12,416 bases of DNA from positions 1-12,416 of the forward strand of contig JAGSHP010000054.1 in the NCBI GenBank assembly GCA_029855925.1, written 5' to 3'. A program made the position numbers and the translations under genes. The DNA is from Candidatus Thorarchaeota archaeon. GTDB taxonomy: Archaea; Asgardarchaeota; Thorarchaeia; Thorarchaeales; Thorarchaeaceae. Each line of letters starts with the position of its first letter. Positions within the stretch are counted from its first letter, which is position 1. Below the pieces are notes generated by a model, which worked only from the letters and a program-made list of their open reading frames with translations, did no database searches and had not been told where the DNA came from. Shown here in pieces: positions 6,433 to 12,416 of this stretch.

Positions 6433-7728
6433 ATGTTGACATCATCACATTTAATTATTAGTCGAGGGGCGATTGTTGCACTCCATAGGCAAGGGCGACA
6501 TCACTTGGCGACAATCACAAGAGCATCGTACGCAGTACTGGCAGCATGCACCATAGCTCATTTCCTGAATCACGTATACACAGGAGTGTTGTCACCGTTC
6601 TTCCCCATCATAAAGGAGGAACTATCGCTGAACCTCACCCAGGTGGGGATAATCACGAGTGCAGCCATCGTCACTATGACAATGACCCATCTTGTTGTAG
6701 GATATCTTGCGGACAAGGGCTGGCGTGACGTATTCATCCCCTTGAGCGTTCTTCTCACGTCGGTCGTAGTGATCTTCACATCCCTTGCCACAACGTTCGC
6801 GTTTCTTGTGATAATGCAGGTCTTGCTTGGTTTCGGAGCTGCTGGGTACCATCCCTCTGCATTCCCTGCATTATCGGATAGGTTTCCAAAGGGAGCTCGA
6901 GCAAAGGCTGTTGGCACACAAGCCATGGGTGGACTGGTGGGGATGGCAATTATCCCGTTTCTGGGCGTGGTCCTTCTTGTCACACTTGGGACATGGCAGG
7001 CATCACTCATTGCACTGGGGATCACAGGTCTGCTTCTCTTCATCGTGACCGCCACACTGGTACGCTTTTCACGCGAATACACACGACAGAATCCAGTCGC
7101 TGAGGAGGAGCCTGATGGAGAGGAGGGCTGGACACGAAACTACGTACTTGCAATGATCCTCACCGGACTCAGGGGTATTCCCTTCCGCTGTCTGTCCCTC
7201 TTGATGCCAATCTATCTCGTCATGAGTTACGGATATGAGCCCCTATGGGCAGGGTCCTTGACGACCCTCATGCTGGGAACTGGGCTTGTCGGTGAGATGG
7301 TTGCAGGACCTCTGTCGGATAGAGTACAGCGAAGAACGCCGTTCATAGTGTTGTCCCCAATGCTCATCGCGCCTGCGCTCTTTCTCCTGAACTTCTCACT
7401 TGAGCCAGTCCCATTGATCATTGTGTTAATGGTGATTGGGTTCGCTTACTACTTTGGTGTTCCACCCTACCAAGCATACCAGACTGAGATAGCTCCAAAG
7501 CATCAGAAGGGACTGGCCTTTGGACTCTTCTTCTCAGTGGGGGCAATTCCTGGTGCCCTTGCGCCAATTGCCTTTGGTTGGATTGGCGACACCTATGGTC
7601 TCCCGGCCTCTATCATGTTTCTCGTTATCGTCTCAGTGATGGCTGCAATTGTCGCATCATTCCTTCGAGAACAACACCAGGACGAGATGCAAGAAGTGAT
7701 CACGGACATTCATGTGGAACCAATGTGA
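6433..7728 (+). CDS. MFS transporter, fosmidomycin-resistance (Fsr)-like
   Basis: A 431-residue secondary transporter of the major facilitator superfamily with about 12 predicted TM helices in two halves, separated by a charged cytoplasmic loop at about residues 214-236 (REYTRQ...EEEPDGEEGW). Motif A between TM2 and TM3 is GYLADKGWR (90-98). The N-terminal half has AHFLNHVYTG...PIIKEELSL followed by GFGAAGYHPSAFP, a combination typical of the Fsr branch of efflux carriers and related permeases. The cargo cannot be read from the sequence. The first 30 residues, before TM1, are basic and unusually long; a later start is possible, but the TATA spacing favours 6433. The preceding inverted repeat could mean repressor control. 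Its link to the protease gene 161 nt upstream is probably only neighbourhood. Confidence 0.88.
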   Translation: MLTSSHLIISRGAIVALHRQGRHHLATITRASYAVLAACTIAHFLNHVYTGVLSPFFPIIKEELSLNLTQVGIITSAAIVTMTMTHLVVGYLADKGWRDVFIPLSVLLTSVVVIFTSLATTFAFLVIMQVLLGFGAAGYHPSAFPALSDRFPKGARAKAVGTQAMGGLVGMAIIPFLGVVLLVTLGTWQASLIALGITGLLLFIVTATLVRFSREYTRQNPVAEEEPDGEEGWTRNYVLAMILTGLRGIPFRCLSLLMPIYLVMSYGYEPLWAGSLTTLMLGTGLVGEMVAGPLSDRVQRRTPFIVLSPMLIAPALFLLNFSLEPVPLIIVLMVIGFAYYFGVPPYQAYQTEIAPKHQKGLAFGLFFSVGAIPGALAPIAFGWIGDTYGLPASIMFLVIVSVMAAIVASFLREQHQDEMQEVITDIHVEPM

Positions 7729-7740
7729 AAATATCAATAA

Positions 7741-7770
7741 TTTCTATTTCTAGAAATTTTCTTCTCTCTT
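7741..7770 (+). terminator. Pyrimidine-rich terminator after the MFS gene
   Basis: A T-rich tract with TTTT and TTCTTCTCTCTT lies 13-42 nt past the MFS stop. It includes the perfect palindrome ATTTCTAGAAAT (7746-7757). Archaeal termination often needs only oligo-T tracts, so this is plausible. The next gene has its own ribosome site about 90 nt further on. Confidence 0.35.
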
Positions 7771-7856
7771 GACTATACAAGCGAGATTTTCTTTTATTCA
7801 ACTTCAGTACTGCGTAAATTGTTGGTGACAGCCTACTAAGAGCTGCACATTCCAAC

Positions 7857-7862
7857 AGGTGA
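7857..7862 (+). promoter_or_regulatory. Shine-Dalgarno site of the Lys/Ala-rich small gene
   Basis: AGGTGA with a 5-nt spacer to ATG 7868. It overlaps an in-frame GTG at 7859, which it therefore rules out as the start. Confidence 0.65.
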
Positions 7863-7867
7863 AAAAC

Positions 7868-8083
7868 ATGGCCGAAGCAAAACCAACCAAAGTAGACAAA
7901 CTGAAGGCTGCACACAAGGCATGGAAGGCCGGCGTTGCAGCAGTTGCGCGATTCAAATTCATAACACCTGAGGAAAAGGCTACGCTTGCTGCTCGCTTTG
8001 ATGAGCAATTCAAGGCAGCAATCGCAGAAGAAAAGGCAAAGCTGAAGGCAAAGGCAAAGAAAGCAAAGAAAGCGAAAAAATAG
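7868..8083 (+). CDS. Small Lys/Ala-rich basic protein, possible nucleoid-associated protein
   Basis: A 71-residue protein that I do not recognise as a named family. Nineteen residues are Lys and about a third are Ala. The first part (about 8-58) is predicted helical with a few aromatics (AHKAWK, RFKFITPEEK). The last 14 residues form a tail of alternating Lys and Ala. The tail resembles those of histone H1 and of some bacterial HU-like and HMG-like proteins that neutralise DNA, so DNA or RNA binding is a reasonable inference; a ribosome-associated role is the other candidate. No membrane segment, Cys or signal is present. The gene has a good SD and its own hairpin/T-run terminator, so it is probably monocistronic and possibly well expressed. 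Confidence 0.75.
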   Translation: MAEAKPTKVDKLKAAHKAWKAGVAAVARFKFITPEEKATLAARFDEQFKAAIAEEKAKLKAKAKKAKKAKK

Positions 8084-8086
8084 GTC

Positions 8087-8118
8087 GGGGTTTATTCCCC
8101 CTCCCTCCATCTTTTTTT
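8087..8118 (+). terminator. Terminator after the Lys/Ala-rich gene
   Basis: GGGG-TTTATT-CCCC starts 3 nt after the stop codon and is followed by a pyrimidine tract ending in T7 (8112-8118). The stem is short, but the T run alone would suffice in archaea. It separates the small gene from the membrane-protein gene downstream. Confidence 0.55.
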
Positions 8119-8190
8119 AATCGTCCTGTTTTTCAGACGGCTCCATAATAGGGAGAAGTTATTAGGGAGCTTGACATGATTGTGTTCTTT

Positions 8191-8195
8191 GGTGA
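8191..8195 (+). promoter_or_regulatory. Shine-Dalgarno site of the four-TM protein gene
   Basis: GGTGA with a 5-nt spacer to ATG 8201. It falls inside the in-frame extension that starts at TTG 8180 and so marks 8201 as the start. Confidence 0.6.
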
Positions 8196-8200
8196 ATCGT

Positions 8201-8629
8201 ATGCGTAACGCGAAGGAATTCCTCATGTGTCTAATCGGTGGAATCTTACTGATCTCCATTGGGGCCGTTGGCGGTATCGGCATCTTTGCATTTCTGGAAT
8301 ACATCGGAACGGTTTCCGGTCTTGAACCACTCGTACCGATAGTCAATATAATATTATATGCCTTGGTCCTCATCGCAGGACTTGGCGGACTCGGTGTCAT
8401 TATCGGTGGATACCTGATGACAACTCAGAGATTTGGCACTGGCAAGTTCGTTGTGGGAATAGCAGCCGGGATGGGAATCATTGGTCTCATCATCCAGATT
8501 GGGACTATCATCTATCAGTATGGCGTTCAGGGTGGAATGGACTTTCTGGGAGCCACCGCCATGTCAGCAGGCGGACTTGGTGTGATCCTGTCAATCATTG
8601 CCCGACAGACCGCTCAAAAGCCGGAATAG
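8201..8629 (+). CDS. Small four-TM membrane protein of unknown function
   Basis: A 142-residue protein I cannot assign to a family. It is very hydrophobic and Gly-rich, with four predicted TM helices at about 9-31, 46-69, 81-103 and 112-133, short loops and a polar C-terminus (RQTAQKPE). TM2 and TM4 each contain a GGLGVI run (about 64-69 and 127-132), which suggests an internal duplication of a two-helix unit. No catalytic residues, Cys pairs or pore signatures are visible. The ATG has a good SD; a TTG 21 nt upstream lacks one. The stop is about 40 nt before the TPR gene on the same strand, so co-transcription is plausible. Confidence 0.8.
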   Translation: MRNAKEFLMCLIGGILLISIGAVGGIGIFAFLEYIGTVSGLEPLVPIVNIILYALVLIAGLGGLGVIIGGYLMTTQRFGTGKFVVGIAAGMGIIGLIIQIGTIIYQYGVQGGMDFLGATAMSAGGLGVILSIIARQTAQKPE

Positions 8630-8671
8630 GACAAGTCACAAGTCTTATCCGAGAGGCTATCGCCCATTGTG

Positions 8672-9325
8672 ATGATGTCATCCAACGAAGACGAACTGAG
8701 TCGGGCGGTACGCCTCATCAAGCAGGGTCTCCTTGACGATGCAATTGAGATACTTCGGAAACTCGCTGAGAAGGACCCATCGAGAATCGAGGTGTGGTAT
8801 AATCTTGGTGTGGCCCTCCTAGAGGCTGAGAGAGAGGAGGAGGCGATCAAGGCCTTTGACGAGGCACTTGCAATTGATAATGGCGTCTTTGAGATCTGGT
8901 TCAACAAGGCAACTGCGCTCTACTACCTGGCCGACTTCAAGGGTGCGAAACAATGCTACGAGCGTGCCCTCGAGATAGACCCGAATGACGCTGAGGCCTG
9001 GAACAATCTGGGAAATTGCTACTCAAGGCTTGGAGAGGGGCAGGAGGCAATTAAGGCATATACCCATGCCGTGGCACTGAAGCCGGACTATGCGGAGGCG
9101 TTTTACAATAAGGCAAATGCTCACTTCATCGAGGAAGAGTTTGACAAGGCTATAGCTTACGCGGAACTGGCAGTGCAACTTGATCCAAGACTGATGGAGC
9201 GAGTGCGACAATGGATAGATGTTGCACGAAGACATCTCCAGGCTCGAGAGGAGGACAAGGAGTACAGAGAGAAGAAGGGAAAGGACAGCAGACTGCTTGC
9301 TGAAATTGATGGCGATGACAACTAG
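8672..9325 (+). CDS. Soluble TPR-repeat protein
   Basis: A 217-residue protein made almost entirely of five tetratricopeptide repeats, at about 6-36, 39-72, 73-105, 106-139 and 140-172. They show the usual W/Y..LG..., A..., Y..AL.IDP pattern (for example EAWNNLGNCYSRLG, then AVALKPDYAEAF). A charged helical tail (about 185-217, EEDKEYREKKGKDS) follows. TPR arrays are protein-binding scaffolds; no catalytic domain or membrane segment is present. Starts at GTG 8669, ATG 8672 and ATG 8675 lie in tandem and cannot be told apart; no clear SD is seen. The next gene also encodes TPRs but on a membrane anchor, so the two products may work together. Confidence 0.9.
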   Translation: MMSSNEDELSRAVRLIKQGLLDDAIEILRKLAEKDPSRIEVWYNLGVALLEAEREEEAIKAFDEALAIDNGVFEIWFNKATALYYLADFKGAKQCYERALEIDPNDAEAWNNLGNCYSRLGEGQEAIKAYTHAVALKPDYAEAFYNKANAHFIEEEFDKAIAYAELAVQLDPRLMERVRQWIDVARRHLQAREEDKEYREKKGKDSRLLAEIDGDDN

Positions 9326-9337
9326 GAATTCAGAGAA

Positions 9338-9346
9338 TCTAAAAGG
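9338..9346 (+). promoter_or_regulatory. Weak TATA-like element before the membrane TPR gene
   Basis: TCTAAAAGG lies about 25-30 nt before GTG 9369, at the spacing of a leaderless archaeal promoter. No SD precedes this GTG and a stop sits directly upstream in frame. The match to the TATA consensus is poor. Confidence 0.3.
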
Positions 9347-9368
9347 CACTGATTGTCAAGATGAATAG

Positions 9369-9944
9369 GTGGAAGCATTGGTTATAGAAGAGCAACAACC
9401 TAGTACTGAGGAGAAGAAAAAACGACCATCCATTTCTCGAATCATGGTCATCATCACTATCGTGACAGTCATAGGTGGATTCGGCTACGCCCTTCTTGCG
9501 GGATGGGGTTTCCTTCCTGGTGAGCCTGTGGCAATCATCGGGTTCACCATGTTGGTTCTGTCAATCCTCTTTCTCGTATTTGCATGTCTGTTCATCGGAA
9601 AGATCTCGGCTAGGATGCCCGAATATGGGGAGATGGAGAACAAATTCAAACTGGGAATGGAGTACTACGATGCTGAGGAGTGGGAGAAGGCACTCTCTAT
9701 ATTCAAAGAACTCATGGGACCAGATATGGACCACAAGAGAGCTCTGTATTATGCTGCTCGGTGCAGTGAACAGCTTGAGCGGTGGGAGGACGTCAAGACC
9801 TACATCAAGCGTTATGTGGAGATGCAGCCAAACGACCGCGAGGCGTGGGAACTGCTAGCAAAGGCTCACAAGAAGTTCTTCGAGTACGAAGAGGCAGAGG
9901 CTGCACAGAGACGTGCAGAACAGCTCTCCCCTCGAGGAAGATGA
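9369..9944 (+). CDS. Two-TM membrane protein with C-terminal TPR domain
   Basis: A 191-residue protein. A short acidic/basic N-terminus (EEQQPSTEEKKKRP) is followed by two TM helices at about 25-46 and 54-77, joined by a tight loop (GFLPGEP). Both ends should be cytoplasmic. Residues 88-187 form about three TPR-like helix pairs (for example KFKLGMEYYDAEEWEKALSI, RALYYAARCSEQLERWEDV). It is probably a membrane docking platform for a protein partner. The start is GTG 9369, the first possible one after an in-frame TAG at 9366-9368. It lies 43 nt after the soluble TPR gene and 34 nt before the glycosidase gene, on the same strand. Partner and process are unknown. Confidence 0.85.
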   Translation: MEALVIEEQQPSTEEKKKRPSISRIMVIITIVTVIGGFGYALLAGWGFLPGEPVAIIGFTMLVLSILFLVFACLFIGKISARMPEYGEMENKFKLGMEYYDAEEWEKALSIFKELMGPDMDHKRALYYAARCSEQLERWEDVKTYIKRYVEMQPNDREAWELLAKAHKKFFEYEEAEAAQRRAEQLSPRGR

Positions 9945-9961
9945 CAGCCGCATGGCATTCT

Positions 9962-9968
9962 GAGGAGG
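9962..9968 (+). promoter_or_regulatory. Shine-Dalgarno site of the GH36 gene
   Basis: GAGGAGG ends 10 nt before GTG 9979. A nearer ATG at 9971 is out of frame with the glycosidase and only 2 nt from the site, so GTG 9979 is the likely start. Confidence 0.55.
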
Positions 9969-9978
9969 AAATGAGCGA

Positions 9979-12276
9979 GTGCATGGGATCGGGGATGTCT
10001 GCAAGGTCGAACTCAGCGGGGACCAAGTACATCTCAGCAATGATAGAGTGACTCTAACATACAATACTCAGAGGGGACTCTTCTCACTCACCAGCATCGA
10101 TAAGAAGCAGACGTACTTCTCTCGTGCATATTTCGTTGTACACACAGGGCGACAAGCCCTCAGCTCGCGTAACCTGATCTTCCGAAGGATAGACTCCATC
10201 GACCTCAGGACTGATAACGGGCAGGGCAAGGCGGTTGTAATAAAACTACAGACCCCTGACAAGAAGGCAGATGTCCGGATACGACTGAGCACCTGGAAAG
10301 GTCTTGATGGCTACACGTCAGTTGTCCAGTTCACGAACAAGAGCGGCGAAACTGAGATCATCCATTCACTGGAGCCATTCGTCATCGACTTGGAGAATGA
10401 ACTGCAGATATTAACGGGGAACTCTTCCGCCGACCTGAGGTTTTTCAGGAACGGATTCCATTCGTGGGAGCTGACACAGGCATGGCCAATCGAACCTGGG
10501 ACAAACACGAGTCATCTAATGACGGTCGTTCACAATATCGTGTCGCGTGACAGCATAGTCCTAGGATTTGTGACCAATGAGAACCAGTTGACGACGATCA
10601 CGGCGGTTGGTTCGAGCGATGACCATCCTGTTATGAGTCAGATAATGGCCAGCTGCTCAGCAGATAACATTCCAGTTGAAGCACAGAACAGTGTGATGTC
10701 AGAAGAGCTTCTTGTCTTGATCGGCTCCAGACCTCACGACATGGTGGACGAGTATGCGAGGATCACCGCATCGCGAATGAAGGCGGTTCTCTGGGACACA
10801 GTTCCGACGGGCTGGTGCAGCTGGTACTTCTACTACACCATGCCAGACGAATACGAGACCATCCAGAACGCCGATGTTCTCAAAGAGAGATTTCCAGAGA
10901 TGCAGTGGATACAGCTCGATGACGGCTTTCAGAAGGCTGTTGGAGACTGGACTGAGAATGACAGATTCAACAGCTCGCTTGCGGACCTTGTCAGGAGGAT
11001 AAGGGAGAGAGGATTCAGGGCGGGGATCTGGACGGCACCATTCATCGCATCCAAGCACTCCGACCTGTTCAAGGACAACCCCCACTGGTTCATCTGTGAC
11101 CGAAACAACGAGCCAATTGTGGTTGGGAATAACCCCCTCTGGTATGGTGACTACTACGCGCTTGACCTGACAAATCCAGCCGTCATTCAGTTCATCAAGA
11201 AACTCTTCAATCGGCTGAAGGGTTACGGCTTTGAGTACTTCAAGATCGACTTTCTGTACCACGCCACTCAGGAGGGCTTACGCCACGATGAAACTCAGAC
11301 CCGAGCACAGGCAGTGAGAAACGGTCTTCGAGCAATAAGAGAGGCCGTTGGGGACTCGCTCATATTGGGTTGCGGGGCGCCCCTGGGTCAATGCATAGGG
11401 ATAACCAATATGATGCGTATAGGAACGGACATAGCAACGGTCTGGAGAACAGAGTGGGGCGGTGGCGTCTATGAGTGCGCGATCAACACAATGACTCGTG
11501 CGTTCATGCACGACAGGTGGTGGATAAACGATCCTGACTGCATCCTTGTGCGACAGGATGACAATGACCTCTCCATGGATGAGATTCGACTATGGCTCAC
11601 ACTGGTCGCACTGAGTGGAGGTGCCGTCCTGCTGAGCGACAGGCTGGAGGAGGTCTCCGAGGAAAGGTTCCGACTCGTTGACAAACTGCTCCCGCCATAT
11701 AGGAAAGGAGCCATAGCGGTTGATGCGTTTTCGGAGCCCGAACCACGTGTCTTTGCTCTCAAGGTGGAGAGTCCGCTTGGCGAGTGGGCGATTGTGGCTG
11801 TGGCGAACCTCTCAGAGAAAGAGATCTCCGTCCCCTTTGACTTGGCATCAGTAGGTCTCCATGAGCCTGTACCGCATCATGTGTTCGAGTTCTGGAGCCA
11901 GCAGTATGAGGGAACGGTCGAGGAGTCAATGAGGGTCGATGGTCTCAAGCCTCACTCCTGCAGGTTGTTCATCGTCAAACCTGAAGCCAGTACTCCCATG
12001 GTTCTCAGCACGAGCATTCACTTCACTCAGGGGGCTGTAGAACTCAAGAACCAAGAATGGGACGCGGCGAAGAACAGACTGAGCGTAGTCGTCACCAAGG
12101 AAACGCGTCATGAGGAGCGTGTCTTCATTGTATTTGGTTCCCAATGGAGACCCAAAAAGGCACGGGTCGATGATGAGGCTGTCACTCTTGAGAAGATAGC
12201 TCCCGAGGTAGTTGCAGTCAAGCATAAGTTCGGGACTGGACAGGAGATCAGCGTGGTCTTTGATCGGACAGAGTGA
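9979..12276 (+). CDS. GH36 (clan GH-D) alpha-galactosidase-like glycoside hydrolase
   Basis: A 765-residue retaining glycosidase expected to cleave alpha-linked galactose, or to transfer it as in raffinose-synthase relatives. An N-terminal beta domain (about 1-270) precedes a TIM barrel (about 271-560) with TGWCSWY (277-283), QLDDGFQ (312-318), YFKIDFLY (420-427), GCGAPLG (464-470) and MRIGTD (479-484). By analogy with clan GH-D, Asp424 is the nucleophile and Asp484 the acid/base, with normal spacing between them. A beta domain (about 575-670) is followed by roughly 95 extra residues (671-765), also beta-like, beyond the usual archaeal length. There is no signal peptide or TM, so the enzyme is cytosolic and would act on imported oligosaccharides or on an internal glycan or glycolipid. 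Substrate specificity cannot be read. It lies 34 nt after the membrane TPR gene and ends flush against the convergent FAH-family gene. Confidence 0.9.
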   Translation: MHGIGDVCKVELSGDQVHLSNDRVTLTYNTQRGLFSLTSIDKKQTYFSRAYFVVHTGRQALSSRNLIFRRIDSIDLRTDNGQGKAVVIKLQTPDKKADVRIRLSTWKGLDGYTSVVQFTNKSGETEIIHSLEPFVIDLENELQILTGNSSADLRFFRNGFHSWELTQAWPIEPGTNTSHLMTVVHNIVSRDSIVLGFVTNENQLTTITAVGSSDDHPVMSQIMASCSADNIPVEAQNSVMSEELLVLIGSRPHDMVDEYARITASRMKAVLWDTVPTGWCSWYFYYTMPDEYETIQNADVLKERFPEMQWIQLDDGFQKAVGDWTENDRFNSSLADLVRRIRERGFRAGIWTAPFIASKHSDLFKDNPHWFICDRNNEPIVVGNNPLWYGDYYALDLTNPAVIQFIKKLFNRLKGYGFEYFKIDFLYHATQEGLRHDETQTRAQAVRNGLRAIREAVGDSLILGCGAPLGQCIGITNMMRIGTDIATVWRTEWGGGVYECAINTMTRAFMHDRWWINDPDCILVRQDDNDLSMDEIRLWLTLVALSGGAVLLSDRLEEVSEERFRLVDKLLPPYRKGAIAVDAFSEPEPRVFALKVESPLGEWAIVAVANLSEKEISVPFDLASVGLHEPVPHHVFEFWSQQYEGTVEESMRVDGLKPHSCRLFIVKPEASTPMVLSTSIHFTQGAVELKNQEWDAAKNRLSVVVTKETRHEERVFIVFGSQWRPKKARVDDEAVTLEKIAPEVVAVKHKFGTGQEISVVFDRTE

Positions 12277-12416
12277 TCATTTAGGCTCAACAATGCGATT
12301 TCGGAGATGACCAATTCGCTCTATGAACAGGTCCATCTCATCACCGGGATGAAGGTATTCTGGTGGGTCTCGAGCAAACCCGACACCAGATGGGGTCCCA
12401 GTCGCTATGATGTCAC
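12277..12416 (-). CDS. Fumarylacetoacetate hydrolase (FAH) family protein, C-terminal end only
   Basis: Only the last 45 residues are in the window; the start lies to the right. They contain DIIATGTPSGVGFARDPP and then HPGDEMDLFIERIGHLRN, the conserved end of FAH-family enzymes (the ATGTPxGVG loop followed by the L.PGD.....I..IG strand). Members act on 2-oxo acids and fumarylpyruvate-like compounds, with a metal held by residues further upstream that are not visible here. The exact reaction cannot be given. Its TGA (12277-12279 on the plus strand) touches the GH36 TGA, so the two genes converge with no spacer. Confidence 0.85.
   Translation of the reverse strand, partial: DIIATGTPSGVGFARDPPEYLHPGDEMDLFIERIGHLRNRIVEPK

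Noticed and set aside
6570..7082. Minus-strand open frame of 170 codons opposite the MFS gene
   Set aside because: It is a shadow of a clear MFS membrane protein, and its translation is low-complexity in Arg, Ser and Thr.
9475..9858. Plus-strand open frame of 127 codons inside the membrane TPR gene
   Set aside because: The other frame encodes two TM helices and TPRs; this one has a Ser/Arg/Trp-rich out-of-frame composition.
10699..11262. Minus-strand open frame of 187 codons inside the GH36 gene
   Set aside because: It is antisense to the catalytic barrel including the nucleophile motif, and has no independent support.

Overview
The window looks archaeal and most likely comes from an Asgard archaeon (Thorarchaeota-like), although no marker gene fixes this. 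The evidence is the mix of archaeal signals: TATA boxes about 26 nt upstream of starts, leaderless starts, GGAGGT/GGTGA-type ribosome sites and oligo-T terminators. Base composition is moderate, TTG and GTG starts are used, TPR proteins are present, and two proteins resemble parts of eukaryotic ER machinery.

Left part, minus strand (1-4027). A P-type ATPase of the P2 architecture (TTG start at 3993) is followed by a membrane-anchored multi-winged-helix protein that runs off the left edge. The latter resembles the N-terminal half of the UFM1 E3 ligase UFL1. It has no stop inside the window and is easily missed. The ATPase has intact catalytic motifs, but several ion-binding residues in M4 and M6 are replaced.

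Divergent spacer (3994-4285). Between the two opposed promoters lies a 132-bp sequence with near-identical inverted ends and an 8-bp flanking direct repeat (TGAACATG). This is the anatomy of a small non-autonomous transposon (MITE). The TATA box of each neighbouring gene sits just outside it.

Centre, plus strand (4286-7728). A membrane-tethered subtilisin (S8) protease has an Ig-like region and a GATase1-like C-terminal region, in the same order as eukaryotic site-1 protease. It is followed by a 12-TM MFS transporter of the fosmidomycin-resistance type with its own leaderless promoter.

Right part, plus strand (7868-12276). In order: a 71-residue Lys/Ala-rich protein with its own terminator, a four-TM small membrane protein, a soluble five-TPR protein, a two-TM protein with a cytoplasmic TPR domain, and a cytosolic GH36 alpha-galactosidase-like enzyme. 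The TPR genes and GH36 are closely spaced and may be co-transcribed. A fumarylacetoacetate-hydrolase family gene enters from the right on the minus strand; its stop codon abuts the GH36 stop with no spacer.

There is no gene-free stretch over 300 bases. I saw no rRNA, tRNA, CRISPR array or transposase gene.
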